Below are positions 7,335 to 17,061 of a stretch of 64,000 nucleotides of DNA, in pieces. Source of the stretch: an uncultured Planctomycetales bacterium (lineage in GTDB: Bacteria > Planctomycetota > Planctomycetia > Pirellulales > S012-138); the NCBI GenBank assembly GCA_937982665.1, contig CALJLD010000084.1:9583-73582 (forward strand), read 5' to 3'. Each line of letters starts with the position of its first letter. Positions within the stretch are counted from its first letter, which is position 1. The notes below the pieces were generated by a model. The model did not search any database. It saw only the letters and a list, made by a program, of their open reading frames with translations, and had not been told where the DNA came from. Both the position numbers and the translations under genes were made by a program.

Positions 7335-8639
7335 ATGGACACCCAGGAGTTATTGGAAAAATCGCCGGCGCCGGAATCTCGGCCGCTCCCCTCTTTGCCG
7401 CCGGGGGCGGCCGGCACTTCTCCGTATCGCAGTTCGTACTTTTGGATGGCATTTGGGGCTAACCTGGCCGCCTCAACCGTTCTGGCAGTCTTGTTTCGCT
7501 TCGCGGACTTCGTCCAGGTATTGGGCGGCACCGAGGCCGACTTGGGCTACATCGTCGGCATCGGCATGATCGGTGCCTTGTGCATGCGGCTCGCCCAGGG
7601 TGTCGGCATGGACCGCTTTGGTCCTCGCCGGATTTGGATCCTCAGCCTGTTGATGCTGGCCGGGGCGTGCGCCGCTCATCTGGCCGTCAACACTTTGCAC
7701 AGCCCCAGTGTGTATCTGCTGCAGATCGGTATTCGCACGGCATTGGCTGGCGCGTTTGGTGCTTCCATTACTTATGTCACGTACCAGGTGCCGCCGGCGC
7801 GAGCTGTCGAAGTCCTCGGCTCGCTGGGCTCGTCGGGGTTTGTCGGCATGATGCTGGGAACAGCATTGGGCGATCTTGTCAGCGGCGGCGCGGAGGTCAC
7901 CCGCGGCCATGTTGATAATGTCTTCTTGATTTGCACGGTGCTTTCGCTCGCAGGCGTGGCTTTCGCCTGGCGAGCAACAACCGATCCCGTTCGCCCTCCG
8001 CAAAGAAAGCTGCCGCCGGTGATCCCCGTCATCAAGCGCTTTCATCCAGGCGTTCTGCTTTTGGTTGCGTTGGCGATCGGCATCGGTTTGGGAATGCCAG
8101 CTGTCTTCGTGCGGCCTTTCGGCGAAGAACAAGGAATCACCCTGATGGCGTGGTTCTTCTGGACGTATGCCCCCACCGCATTTGTGTTTCGCTTGACGAC
8201 GCGGCGATTCTCATCTGTCTATGGCGTGCGGCCGATGATCCTCACGGGATTGACTTCGGCCGTGCTTGGTTGTTTGACGCTGATGCTGGTTTCGCGCGGC
8301 TGGCACTTCCTGCTGCCTGGCTTTTTCTTTGGCATTTGTCATGCGTTGATCTTTCCTTCCGTCACCGGCGCGGGCAGCACCTCCTTTCCTGCACGCTTCC
8401 GGGGAATTGGAGTTGCGCTCATCCTGGCGATGTTTGATCTCGGCAACCTCATTGGTGCGCCCTTGGGTGGATCTTTGCATGCCATGGCGACAGACTTGGG
8501 CTGGTCGCCCTGGCCGGTGGTGTTTAGCACTTTCGCCGGCATCCTGGTCGTCATCGCCGTGGTCTATGCGGTTGTTTCCGCTCGCAAACGCGCACAAGCC
8601 GATGTCAAACGAAGCTCTTTGACGGCGCGCGTTGGGTAG
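7335..8639 (+). CDS. MFS transporter
   Basis: A 434-residue polytopic membrane protein of the major facilitator superfamily. After a Pro/Ser-rich cytoplasmic N terminus, hydrophobic helices run from YFWMAFGANLAASTVLAVLF to the end, about 12 in all. The loop between helices 2 and 3 carries the MFS signature-like AQGVGMDRFGPRRIW (G-x3-D-R-x-G-x-R). A central basic loop (DPVRPPQRKLPP) separates the two halves. The substrate is unknown. The ATG at 7335 has GAGG 6-7 nt upstream and a -10 box 55 nt upstream. It stands alone, convergent with nothing and followed by the penicillin-acylase-like gene on the same strand. Confidence 0.88.
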   Translation: MDTQELLEKSPAPESRPLPSLPPGAAGTSPYRSSYFWMAFGANLAASTVLAVLFRFADFVQVLGGTEADLGYIVGIGMIGALCMRLAQGVGMDRFGPRRIWILSLLMLAGACAAHLAVNTLHSPSVYLLQIGIRTALAGAFGASITYVTYQVPPARAVEVLGSLGSSGFVGMMLGTALGDLVSGGAEVTRGHVDNVFLICTVLSLAGVAFAWRATTDPVRPPQRKLPPVIPVIKRFHPGVLLLVALAIGIGLGMPAVFVRPFGEEQGITLMAWFFWTYAPTAFVFRLTTRRFSSVYGVRPMILTGLTSAVLGCLTLMLVSRGWHFLLPGFFFGICHALIFPSVTGAGSTSFPARFRGIGVALILAMFDLGNLIGAPLGGSLHAMATDLGWSPWPVVFSTFAGILVVIAVVYAVVSARKRAQADVKRSSLTARVG

Positions 8640-8759
8640 CAGCGCACCTCCCGCATGTGCACCCGCGCAACATGAGCGGTGTCTCTCGCGCGCTTTCTCA
8701 AGATCGCAAGTCCCGCTAAACTGGCAGTTTGAGTCCGTTTGACCAGCGCCGAAAGTTCC

Positions 8760-11015
8760 ATGCATCGCGTCCGCTTGAAACACAATCGTCGCCCGTTTCT
8801 GGCGTTTCGCGATTCCAACGGCGTGCCGCGTATCGAGGCCGAGTCTTTTGCCTCCGCCCTTTACGGTTTGGGGTACATGCAAGCGTTGGACCGGCCCACG
8901 CAAATCCTCTTCGCCAGGGCGGTCGCCCAAGGCCGCTCCGCGGAACTCATTTCGGACAATGAGAACCTGCTGGAGATGGACCGCTTCTTCCGCCGCGTTG
9001 GCCTGTATCTCAATCTCAGCCAGGAAGTTGATTCGCTCGACGACGCCGTCCGTCACAACTTGGAGGCCTTTTGCGAAGGCCTGAACGACAGCATGCTCCC
9101 CACGCGGCGCTCGCTTCCCATGTGGGCGGTTGGCTTTCAGCCGGAACCGTGGAATGTGGAAGCCGTGCTGCTGATTGGCAACTTGTTGAACTTCAATGGA
9201 CTGGCCGTTGGGCAACAACAAAGCGAGCGGCTGATCCTGGAGTTGATACAAGCCGGCATTGAAGAGAAACGCTTGCGCGAACTCCTTTCGCCACTGTTGG
9301 ACAACGCAGACTTCAGCCTGCTGCGACAAGTCAAAATCTCCAGCCAGCTTTCGGATGAAGCGCTCGAACTGATTACCGATCTTCCCCGATTGGCAGGCAG
9401 CAACGCCTGGGCGCTAATGCCCAAGCGCAGCGCAACCGGCGGCGCGCTGCTGGCAGCCGATCCACACTTGGAGATCAATCGCCTTCCGGCTATTTGGTAC
9501 GAGGCCGTACTGCAATACGGTGACCGCTACCTGATGGGTGCCACGTTGCCCGGCTGTCCAACTTTCGGCGTCGGCCGTACGCCGGACATCGCCTGGGGCG
9601 TGACCTATCTCAAAGGTGATACCAGCGACTATTTCATTGAAGACGTGCGGCAATCGGACGGCGTCTGGCAATATCGCCGTGGCGAATCCTGGCACGATTT
9701 CGACGTTCGCAGCGAGATCATTCGCCGCAAAGGCTCCGGCGAGCCGCACGTGTTTCACGTCTATTCCAACGATCAAGGAACGCTCGAAGGCGACCCGAAC
9801 GAACTCGGCGAAGGCTATCAGTTGCTCGTCTCGTGGATTGGCGATCACGAAGGTGTCGGCCGGTCCGTTGCCACTTGGGTCAGCCTGGCGGAAGCCACTT
9901 CCACGCGCGAGGCCATGAACCTTGTCCGCGAATGCCCCCAGCCGACGTTGACCTGGATCTTCGCAGATCGTCGCGGCCACGTCGGTCAACAGTCGGCCGG
10001 CTGGTTTCCCAAGCGTGCTCCCGGCTGCAACGGCGCTATACCGCCGCCGGCATGGGACGAGAGCAACCACTGGCAGGGCCGGCTCTCCAACTACATGTTG
10101 CCAGCGGAGTTTGATCCGCCGCGCGGCTTTGTCGCCACGGCGAATGAAACAACCAATCCTGAGAACGGTCCCAAACTCGTCACACTGCCCACGCCGGACT
10201 ATCGCAAGCGCCGCCTTGACGAAGAGTTGCACAAGCTGCCGTTAGCAACTTTGGAAGACATGCAGCGGCTGCAATATGACTTCATCAACGTTCAGGCGCG
10301 AGACTTGCTTGGAGTTTTCTTGCCGCACTTGCCCGATGGCGAAGTCAAAGACAAGCTCTCCGCGTGGGATTACAGCTATGACCCCAAGAGCGTCGAGGCG
10401 ACGATCTTCACGCGCCTGTACCGGCAAGTCTTACTGGAAATCTTTGGCCAAGATCCGCAACGCGGCGGCATCGGATGGCGAAGAATCGTTTATCTCGCCA
10501 GCCGCACCGGCTTCTCCACAATGATCGTCACCTGTATTGATCGCGTGTTGATGCGGGAAGAATCAGCCTGGTGGGAGGCCGGCACGAAGCCCAAGCTCAT
10601 CGCCGCGGCCGGCACTCATCTCGATGAAGAACTCAAACGCAAACCGGCCGAGCCGTGGAGCGAGGTCAACGCATTCCGCTTCACCAACCGTTTCTTTGAA
10701 GGCACGCTTGTCGGCAAGGCGCTGGGTTACCACACCGGCGACCGCCCGATGCCTGGCTGTTTCGCCACGCTCTTTCAAGGTCACCTGCTCAAAGTAGCCC
10801 AACGCGAGGCAACCTTCGCACCGTCTTATCACTTCGTCACGGACGTCACCGCTGACGAAGCGTGGACCAACCTGCCCGGCGGTCCCAGCGAAAGCCGCTT
10901 CTCCAAGTATTACCGCAACGACATCGCTCGCTGGGAAACCGGCGAGTACAAACGCCTCGTCGCGTTTCCGCACGAAGCCGTTGAACCGGATGAAGAAGAA
11001 AGCGATGAGGAGTAA
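8760..11015 (+). CDS. Penicillin acylase family N-terminal-nucleophile hydrolase
   Basis: A 751-residue Ntn hydrolase of the penicillin amidase family, which cleaves amide bonds of substrates such as beta-lactams, acyl-homoserine lactones or N-acyl amino acids. The alpha-chain start is typical (FRDSNGVPRIEAESFASALYG; GYMQALDRPTQI). The processing site and nucleophile are GSNAWAL, with Ser about residue 214 and SAxGGALLAADPHLE following. Then come the oxyanion-hole region GVGRTPDIAWGVTYL and an Asn in FVATANETTNP. There is no signal peptide, unlike many family members, so it is probably cytoplasmic. The ATG at 8760 fits the family better than the TTG at 8739. The substrate is not deducible. 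Confidence 0.9.
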   Translation: MHRVRLKHNRRPFLAFRDSNGVPRIEAESFASALYGLGYMQALDRPTQILFARAVAQGRSAELISDNENLLEMDRFFRRVGLYLNLSQEVDSLDDAVRHNLEAFCEGLNDSMLPTRRSLPMWAVGFQPEPWNVEAVLLIGNLLNFNGLAVGQQQSERLILELIQAGIEEKRLRELLSPLLDNADFSLLRQVKISSQLSDEALELITDLPRLAGSNAWALMPKRSATGGALLAADPHLEINRLPAIWYEAVLQYGDRYLMGATLPGCPTFGVGRTPDIAWGVTYLKGDTSDYFIEDVRQSDGVWQYRRGESWHDFDVRSEIIRRKGSGEPHVFHVYSNDQGTLEGDPNELGEGYQLLVSWIGDHEGVGRSVATWVSLAEATSTREAMNLVRECPQPTLTWIFADRRGHVGQQSAGWFPKRAPGCNGAIPPPAWDESNHWQGRLSNYMLPAEFDPPRGFVATANETTNPENGPKLVTLPTPDYRKRRLDEELHKLPLATLEDMQRLQYDFINVQARDLLGVFLPHLPDGEVKDKLSAWDYSYDPKSVEATIFTRLYRQVLLEIFGQDPQRGGIGWRRIVYLASRTGFSTMIVTCIDRVLMREESAWWEAGTKPKLIAAAGTHLDEELKRKPAEPWSEVNAFRFTNRFFEGTLVGKALGYHTGDRPMPGCFATLFQGHLLKVAQREATFAPSYHFVTDVTADEAWTNLPGGPSESRFSKYYRNDIARWETGEYKRLVAFPHEAVEPDEEESDEE

Positions 11016-11117
11016 AACAGCGCCAGCCGGCGATTCTTTGTTAGGCTTCGTTGCGGCAAGTGAACAACCGCCAGTCGAACTGGCGAATACACGGCAGACT
11101 AGCATCGTCGTAGACGT

Positions 11118-11630
11118 ATGACCAACCCGCCTAGCTTTCGCCCTGAGCAAGTTGCCGATGACGCCTGGATTGCGGCGAGTGCCGTGGTGTTGGGCGATGT
11201 GATCATCGGTGAGAAGTCGAGCGTGTGGTTCCAGACTGTGATCCGCGGAGATACCGAGCGAATCTCGATTGGCGCGGAAACCAACATTCAGGACTTGAGC
11301 CTGCTGCATGCTGATCCCGGTTTTCCGTGTGTGCTGGGCGATCGTGTCACGGTCGGGCATAGGGCTATTGTGCATGGTGCCCAGGTGGCTGATGACGTGA
11401 TGATTGGCATGGGAGCCATTTTGCTTAACGGGGCGAAGATTGGTTCCGGCAGCGTGATTGCGGCCGGCAGCCTGATCCCGGAAGGGGCCAAGGTTCCTGA
11501 GAACTCGCTGGTGATGGGTGTGCCTGGCCGGGTCAAGCGAGAAGTCAGCGATTCCGAACGCGAGCGGATCCGCCATGCCGCGGAGCATTACGTTCGCGCG
11601 GCGGAAGCGTACCGTCAGGCTGGACATTGA
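11118..11630 (+). CDS. Gamma-carbonic anhydrase-like hexapeptide-repeat protein
   Basis: A 170-residue left-handed beta-helix protein of the YrdA/CaiE/PaaY group. Hexapeptide repeats run through residues 12-140 (SAVVLGDVIIGEKSSVWFQT; VIRGDTERISIGAETNIQDL). The three zinc-ligand histidines of gamma-carbonic anhydrases are present at about 64 (LLHADPG), 81 and 86 (TVGHRAIVHG), and the trimer motifs GMGAILLNGAKIGSGSVIAAG and GVPGRVKRE are typical. A C-terminal helix contains a basic/aromatic end. Whether it is an active anhydrase or a thioesterase/acyltransferase-related member is uncertain. It lies 102 nt after the acylase gene; co-transcription is possible but unproven. Confidence 0.9.
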   Translation: MTNPPSFRPEQVADDAWIAASAVVLGDVIIGEKSSVWFQTVIRGDTERISIGAETNIQDLSLLHADPGFPCVLGDRVTVGHRAIVHGAQVADDVMIGMGAILLNGAKIGSGSVIAAGSLIPEGAKVPENSLVMGVPGRVKREVSDSERERIRHAAEHYVRAAEAYRQAGH

Positions 11631-11763
11631 TCGCTTTTGGGGAACTTCTTGCCAACCGCATGCGTCGAAGGCGTCACGGTTGCGGAGCTTCGCGTTTCTC
11701 GAACGAATTGCCCGCACTACTCTTGTCTCGTATGCATTTGCATTTCCCGGAGATCCGGATCTC

Positions 11764-12687
11764 ATGAGTATTTCGCTTGCCTGCCGACGGCTGGTTTGTT
11801 CGCTTTGCGTTCTGGTCTTCACGGTTGTGTTTGCGGGGCTACCCGGCTTTGCGTTTGCGCAAACACCGCACCAGATCGCTGATGGCATCTATCAGCTCGA
11901 CACTGGCGAAGATGCACCTCAGATTCGGCTGGTCACCGGGAAGACCGTCGGCGTTGGCGATCTCGTGGCCAGCGATTTCGGCACGCCGCTGATTCTTTCC
12001 GTGCGAAACGATAACAGCGAGTTCTCATTGCGATTGCGCGAAGTGCCTGCCGAGCAAGCCGGGCACCAGGGACATTACCTGATCATCGCAGCGGGGCACG
12101 CTTTGCACGTTGGGGCATGGGGCTCACACGAGGAAACCAAGCACATGCAGTTCTCGACGTCGCTCCCCAGCCGAGAGATTGCGGCCGACATTGCCGCGTC
12201 CCTGAACACGGAACTGGTGTTGCGAGCTCATCCTGGTCACATGCTCCAGACGACCTGGACGCCAACTCAGGAACGCTTTGCGCTCGGCGACGACATCAAG
12301 GTGCGGCTGCAGATCAAGAACGTTGGCGAAACGAAAGTTCGCTTCTTCCGCGGCGGACAACAACGCGGAGAGCGCGACAACCAATTTCGGTTCATCGCCA
12401 GATCCGGTCATGGCTATGGCGATGCAATTTCGGACACAGGCAACCCCATGCATCGCGGTGGGCTTGCCGCAATGCAGGAGCTTTCGCCGGGCGACACCTT
12501 CTCCATAGAGGTCAGCCTCGACAGGTGGTTCCGTTTCGAGAAGCCGGACACTTACCTCATCACCGGCATCTACGAGATCGATCTCTACGCGGATGAGGAC
12601 ATGTCGAACCCGCTGTGGAGCGATTTCGCGACTGGCGATGGTCTGGTCACGATCGCCGCGGACGAAGCAGCCGGAGCACCCGATTGA
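11764..12687 (+). CDS. Secreted protein of unknown function
   Basis: A 307-residue exported protein. The ATG at 11764 begins a clear Sec signal peptide (CSLCVLVFTVVFAGLPGFAFAQ) with probable cleavage near residue 32; the longer upstream frame overlaps the previous gene and lacks one. The mature part has a C-terminal half resembling a beta-sandwich intracellular-proteinase-inhibitor-like or Ig-like fold (RFALGDDIKVRLQIKNVGET ... PDTYLITGIYEIDLYADED), a pattern common in planctomycete exoproteins. It converges on the ABC ATPase gene, with only 13 nt between stops. Confidence 0.7.
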   Translation: MSISLACRRLVCSLCVLVFTVVFAGLPGFAFAQTPHQIADGIYQLDTGEDAPQIRLVTGKTVGVGDLVASDFGTPLILSVRNDNSEFSLRLREVPAEQAGHQGHYLIIAAGHALHVGAWGSHEETKHMQFSTSLPSREIAADIAASLNTELVLRAHPGHMLQTTWTPTQERFALGDDIKVRLQIKNVGETKVRFFRGGQQRGERDNQFRFIARSGHGYGDAISDTGNPMHRGGLAAMQELSPGDTFSIEVSLDRWFRFEKPDTYLITGIYEIDLYADEDMSNPLWSDFATGDGLVTIAADEAAGAPD

Positions 12688-12700
12688 GCGTGTGACGAAG

Positions 12701-13546
12701 CTAAAGCGGTGCGCCTGCTGCAAGCAGCTCTTTGGTGTACTCGTGCTGTGGTTTGGCGAAGAGCTCCTGCGTGGCGCGGAGTTCCACGATCTTGCCGGCT
12801 TTCATGATCGCCGTGCGATCCGCGATATGTCTTGCCAGCTCCAGGTCATGCGTGATGAACAGGTAGGCCAGGCCCAATTCTTTACGTAGCGTGAGAAACA
12901 GATTTACAATCTGCGCCTGAACGGAAACATCCAAGGCTGACGTCGGCTCATCGCAGACGAGCAGCTTCGGTTGCACGGCCAACGCCCTGGCGATTGCAAT
13001 CCGCTGCTTTTGCCCACCGGAGAACTCGTGCGGCCAGCGGTCGATATCATCCGCGTTCAGGCCGACTTGCTCCAGCAACTGTTGCGCGGCGGCGCGGCGT
13101 TGGCTCTTTTCGCGCAGCTGGAAGATGGCCATCGGCTCGGTTAGGACTTGCGCGATGGTCATTCGCGGATTAAGCGAGGATGTGGGATCCTGAAAGACCA
13201 TCTGCATCTTCCGGCGATGCGATCGCATGCGAGCGTTCGACAAGCCGTCGATCCGCTCTCCATCCAGCATAATAGTGCCGGACCGCGGTTTAACCAGGTT
13301 GAGTATCGCCCTGGCTGTGGTGGACTTGCCGCTGCCGGATTCGCCGACAAGCGCAAGCGTCTCGCCAGGCGCAATCTCGAAGCCCACGCCATCCACGGCC
13401 GCGAACGTTCCCCTGCTGCGAAACAGCGCGGTTGATCTCCGCGCGAATTCCACGCGAAGATCAACAACGTGCAACAGCGGAGTGGGCTTGGGCGGCGGCG
13501 TGGCCTGCTTTTCAATCGTTGGCGTCGCGCTAGGTTTCTTTGGCAT
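12701..13546 (-). CDS. ABC transporter ATP-binding protein, OppF/DppF type
   Basis: A 281-residue nucleotide-binding subunit of the peptide/nickel ABC importer family. Walker A is GESGSGKST (68-76), the Q loop MVFQDPTSSLNPRMTI, the signature FSGGQKQRIAIARAL, Walker B LLVCDEPTSALD, and the H loop FITHDLELARHIA. The Q-loop extension and C-terminal LFAKPQHEYTKELLAA are typical of OppF/DppF. A Pro/Lys/Thr-rich N-terminal tail of ~22 residues is unusual. No permease, binding protein or OppD partner lies in the window. The gene lies 30 nt downstream of the Tat-exported Gfo/Idh gene, so the two may share a transcript. Confidence 0.93.
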   Translation of the reverse strand: MPKKPSATPTIEKQATPPPKPTPLLHVVDLRVEFARRSTALFRSRGTFAAVDGVGFEIAPGETLALVGESGSGKSTTARAILNLVKPRSGTIMLDGERIDGLSNARMRSHRRKMQMVFQDPTSSLNPRMTIAQVLTEPMAIFQLREKSQRRAAAQQLLEQVGLNADDIDRWPHEFSGGQKQRIAIARALAVQPKLLVCDEPTSALDVSVQAQIVNLFLTLRKELGLAYLFITHDLELARHIADRTAIMKAGKIVELRATQELFAKPQHEYTKELLAAGAPL

Positions 13547-13576
13547 GAATCATCATCCATGAAGATGGCGCATGAT

Positions 13577-14935
13577 TCATACTTCGCGACTGGAACGGCT
13601 CACCATTGCCGCGGCCTGATCATCGCCGACGATTTCTTCCTTGTCCGGATCCCAGGTCAGCTCGCGGCCCAGCATGATGGCGATGTTGCACAGGTGGCAA
13701 GAGGTCATCGTGCGGTGATGAGTCTTCACGTCCGAGATCGGCTCCGAGTCATCGGCGATGCACTCGAAGAAGTTCCGCATGTGGTCGCCAGGCTCTTTGC
13801 CTTTGTAGAGCTTGCTAATGCGGTCGTTGATGTCCTGATTGTCGGCTTCGGTCAAGTTCTCAATCGGCGCGCCTGTCAGTCGCCCGCGATTCACGAAGAT
13901 GCGACCTTTGTCGCCCTCGAACAAGATGCCGTTATCGAACTGCGTGCCCTCGTCACGTTTGTAATAGTGATTGACGTTCATCTTCGCGCCGTTAGCAAAA
14001 TTCAGATCGATGCTGAACTCCGTTGCCGTGTTAAAGGCATTGGGCAATTGGATGTCGCCGGCGAGAAATCCTTGCCAGTTGAAGTCATCCGGCACAATCG
14101 GCGTGAACTTGCCAGTCCCGCTCACGGAAACCGGCCCAGAGTGATCGTAGCCCAGCGCCCATTGGGAGATATCGATGTGGTGCGATCCCCAATCGGTCAT
14201 CTTGCCGCCGGAATACTCGAAGAACCAGCGGAACTCTCGACGACGCTGCGAGGAATACTCCGCGCTGGGCGCAGGCCCCACCCACATGTCCCAATCGAGA
14301 TCATTCGGCGCGGCGGTTGTCTCGAACGGTTGGCTCGCCGGCGCGCCGCCGATCGCGACGTAGGCATTGACGTTGTCGCCCAAGCGACCGCTTTGCACCA
14401 TGGCAATTGCCTTGAGGAATCGCAGCGCGTCCTGGCTGCGTTGTTGCGTTCCCACTTGAAACACGCGGCCGGTCTCTTCCACCACTTTGCGAATCGCGAA
14501 GCCTTCGGCGATGGTCAGCGTCAGCGGCTTCTCGCAATACACGTGTGCACCGGATTGCAGCGCGGCGATCGCAATCGGAACATGCCAATGATCAGGCGTG
14601 CCGATGGTGACGATTTCCGGCTTCTCTTTGTCCAGCAGTTCGCGGTAGTCACGATACGTGTTGAGCTTATCGCCAAACCGCGCGTTGAACTCTGCGCAGT
14701 GCACGTCATCCACGTCGCACACGGCCGCCATCTCGGCATGACGAGAAGCATTCCTGGCAATTGCGCCACCCTGGCTGAACGCTCCCCGGCTTCCGCCTAC
14801 GCCAATCGCGCACAACTTGGCTTTGCTGTTTTGATCTTGTTTCGCGGGCGCGGAACTGGTCCAGATATACGGGACGGACAAAGCGGCTCCGGCCGCGGCG
14901 GAACGTTGCAGAAATTCACGGCGATTCGTGGTCAT
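13577..14935 (-). CDS. Gfo/Idh/MocA family oxidoreductase with Tat signal
   Basis: A 452-residue NAD(P)-dependent dehydrogenase of the Gfo/Idh/MocA family, which oxidises or reduces sugars, inositols and related polyols. The N terminus is a twin-arginine signal (NRREFLQRSAAAGAALSVPY), predicting export of the folded protein with its cofactor. The Rossmann motif LCAIGVGGSRGAF starts near residue 41 and the family EKP motif (YCEKPLTLT) is at about 135. Planctomycetes encode many such exported copies, often for polysaccharide or sugar-acid breakdown. The ATG at 14935 is required for the Tat signal; the longer frame adds 57 unlikely residues. The gene is divergent from the large secreted-protein gene and precedes the ABC ATPase gene. 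Confidence 0.93.
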   Translation of the reverse strand: MTTNRREFLQRSAAAGAALSVPYIWTSSAPAKQDQNSKAKLCAIGVGGSRGAFSQGGAIARNASRHAEMAAVCDVDDVHCAEFNARFGDKLNTYRDYRELLDKEKPEIVTIGTPDHWHVPIAIAALQSGAHVYCEKPLTLTIAEGFAIRKVVEETGRVFQVGTQQRSQDALRFLKAIAMVQSGRLGDNVNAYVAIGGAPASQPFETTAAPNDLDWDMWVGPAPSAEYSSQRRREFRWFFEYSGGKMTDWGSHHIDISQWALGYDHSGPVSVSGTGKFTPIVPDDFNWQGFLAGDIQLPNAFNTATEFSIDLNFANGAKMNVNHYYKRDEGTQFDNGILFEGDKGRIFVNRGRLTGAPIENLTEADNQDINDRISKLYKGKEPGDHMRNFFECIADDSEPISDVKTHHRTMTSCHLCNIAIMLGRELTWDPDKEEIVGDDQAAAMVSRSSREV

Positions 14936-15153
14936 CGCGGGATCCTTTAGGGAGCAGGGCAAGTGGGGCGGGCGATCACACTGAGGATAACGGCACTTCC
15001 GCACGTGTCCAGCAAATTGACGTTGGCCGGACAGGGCAAGTTGCGTCCGTGCCGATGATCGTGAGCTTGAGTTCAACCGACCAAACAACGACAATGGGTG
15101 TCCCACCTGAGAATCCCCGCCTTAACTCTCCCCGAATCGAATCTCACTTGCTG

Positions 15154-17061
15154 ATGTATTACTTGATGTTGCTGCCGATCGCTTCACGATGCGTTGCCGG
15201 TCTCGCCATAATTTTCTTAAGCGCAAGTCTTGGTTCTGTCGTGCATGCCGACGAGACCACAGCTTCGACGCTGGACGAAGCTTGCGCCAAGTTCTCTGCG
15301 TTCGATCAGAACGATGATGGCATCGTTGAAATCGCGTCACTGAAGGCACTCTACACTGCCGGAGAAGACGCAAACGCTGGCACCACGGCCAAGCGCGTGT
15401 TGCTGCTGGTCGAACCACGCTTGCTGGAACCGCTTGAGGGCGCTGCTGACTTGCGTCCCCTGCTGACACGTTGGGCTGATGATCTTGCCGCGGAAGGCTA
15501 TCGTTCCGCAATTATCGCAGCGCAGCTTGGCGACAGCGATTTGCATCAAGATGGCCGCTATCTGTTGGCACTTCGAGAGTTCTTGCGCAGCGTGCATGGC
15601 GACGATCAATCATTGGCAGGCGTGGTACTCGTCGGCCGTTTTCCAGACGCGTTGATCGTTCGCACTTGCAACTGGCGAAAGAAGGGCAACATCACCCTGC
15701 ACAAAGGAAAGCCTGAGCAACAAGCGTACGAGAACGCGCGTTTCCTGCGGCGAGTGCCGGAGAACGTGGCGGATCGGGCGGACATCGTGCTGTCCGACCT
15801 CGACGGAAATTGGGAAGATATCTACGTACAGCCCCAGACCAAAGTCCCCACAACGCTGGCCGTGTTTGCCGATGGCATTCCGCCGCATGGCGGGCCGGCG
15901 ACCGATGTTCAGATCGGCAGCCGCGCGTTCGTTGATTTCTTTCACGTTTCTGATGGCAAGCTGGAAGTGAGCGAGTGGACTTCCAGCGATGGAGAAACTT
16001 CCGGCAAGTATGTGACGCTGTTTGATGCCAGCGGCGACCATGAAGCCAGCGACGCGGATCGCGCGCGGTCCAACATCATCGCCCGACCGGACATCATGGT
16101 CTCCCGCCTGGATGCGCGTGGCGTCGCGCTTAAGCCGAAGACGAGCATTGTTGGCGCCGATGGTGAAGGGCTTTTGGACGAGAACGGTCAACCGCAAGCG
16201 GTGGCCTTTGCCGACAAGAGGGACATGCCCAGCTGGAAAAGTGTTTGGCAGGCCGATCCGATTCTTGAGCGACGTTTGCTGGCCGAATATCTCGACCGCA
16301 ACCACAACTTTCGCACCGGCCAGACGGAGATCGCCTGGCGACCATCTTCCATTGCCTGTGATCTGGGTTCGGGCTTTAGCGTTATGCGCCGCGCGGCTGA
16401 TGACTGGATTTCCACGGACCGCAAAGCGGCCGATTTGCGCGGACGGCCTTCACTCAACGACTTTGCCGAATGGATGCAATACCCGGCCGTGCTGCGAACC
16501 GTTCGCGCGCATAGCGACGCCTGGGGAAGTGTGTTCGCGCGGCCTGACGTCAACAAGTTGGATGAACAACTGCATGGCCCCGCCTGGAGTTGGACTCCGC
16601 GGGGCAATCAGCTTGTGCCGTCGCTTTCGGCGGCGTGTCGCGGTGGCAAACTCGATTGGTACCTGCTGCGTTCTCTGTGGGAGAATGGCCAGCTCGCCTC
16701 GGAGCCGGCCTTCTATCATCACACCGGCTGCAATGGCATCTCTCCGCCTGGCGGAGCAACGCGGCCGTACAATCATGCTTCGTACGGAAACCGCCAAGGG
16801 GGCGAATCGCTGCTGTTGTACGGCAACGGCTTGGCATTGGTCGGCAGGGCGAAGGTCTTCTATGACGAGCCCAAAGGCTTTGCAGCAACGCTGGCCGCCG
16901 GCGAGACCTTTGGTCGTGCCTGGGCTGCGTATTACGAGATCGAGTCGAACGCCGAAAGCTGGAGCAAAGCCGGTGGCGACATCGGCCGCAAGCGTTCGTA
17001 CTTCTGGAGCGTGCTAGGCGACTGGACGTTGAGGTTGGAGATGGCGAAGCCTGAGAAGTAA
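15154..17061 (+). CDS. Large secreted protein of unknown function
   Basis: A protein of about 635 residues that I do not recognise confidently. From the ATG at 15154 it opens with a signal peptide (CVAGLAIIFLSASLGSVVHA). Next to it is a loop like an EF hand (FDQNDDGIVEI). The central region (LAGVVLVGRFPDALIVR) and a late segment, AFYHHTGCNGISPPGG, faintly recall clan CD cysteine peptidases of the gingipain type, where a His and a Cys follow adjacent strands; this is only a suggestion. An upstream in-frame ATG (15049 or 15094) would put a non-signal extension before the hydrophobic stretch. The gene is divergent from the Gfo/Idh gene. Confidence 0.7.
   Translation: MYYLMLLPIASRCVAGLAIIFLSASLGSVVHADETTASTLDEACAKFSAFDQNDDGIVEIASLKALYTAGEDANAGTTAKRVLLLVEPRLLEPLEGAADLRPLLTRWADDLAAEGYRSAIIAAQLGDSDLHQDGRYLLALREFLRSVHGDDQSLAGVVLVGRFPDALIVRTCNWRKKGNITLHKGKPEQQAYENARFLRRVPENVADRADIVLSDLDGNWEDIYVQPQTKVPTTLAVFADGIPPHGGPATDVQIGSRAFVDFFHVSDGKLEVSEWTSSDGETSGKYVTLFDASGDHEASDADRARSNIIARPDIMVSRLDARGVALKPKTSIVGADGEGLLDENGQPQAVAFADKRDMPSWKSVWQADPILERRLLAEYLDRNHNFRTGQTEIAWRPSSIACDLGSGFSVMRRAADDWISTDRKAADLRGRPSLNDFAEWMQYPAVLRTVRAHSDAWGSVFARPDVNKLDEQLHGPAWSWTPRGNQLVPSLSAACRGGKLDWYLLRSLWENGQLASEPAFYHHTGCNGISPPGGATRPYNHASYGNRQGGESLLLYGNGLALVGRAKVFYDEPKGFAATLAAGETFGRAWAAYYEIESNAESWSKAGGDIGRKRSYFWSVLGDWTLRLEMAKPEK

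Noticed and set aside
9414..10232. A 272-codon minus-strand frame inside the acylase gene
   Set aside because: Antisense shadow of a gene with clear Ntn-hydrolase motifs.
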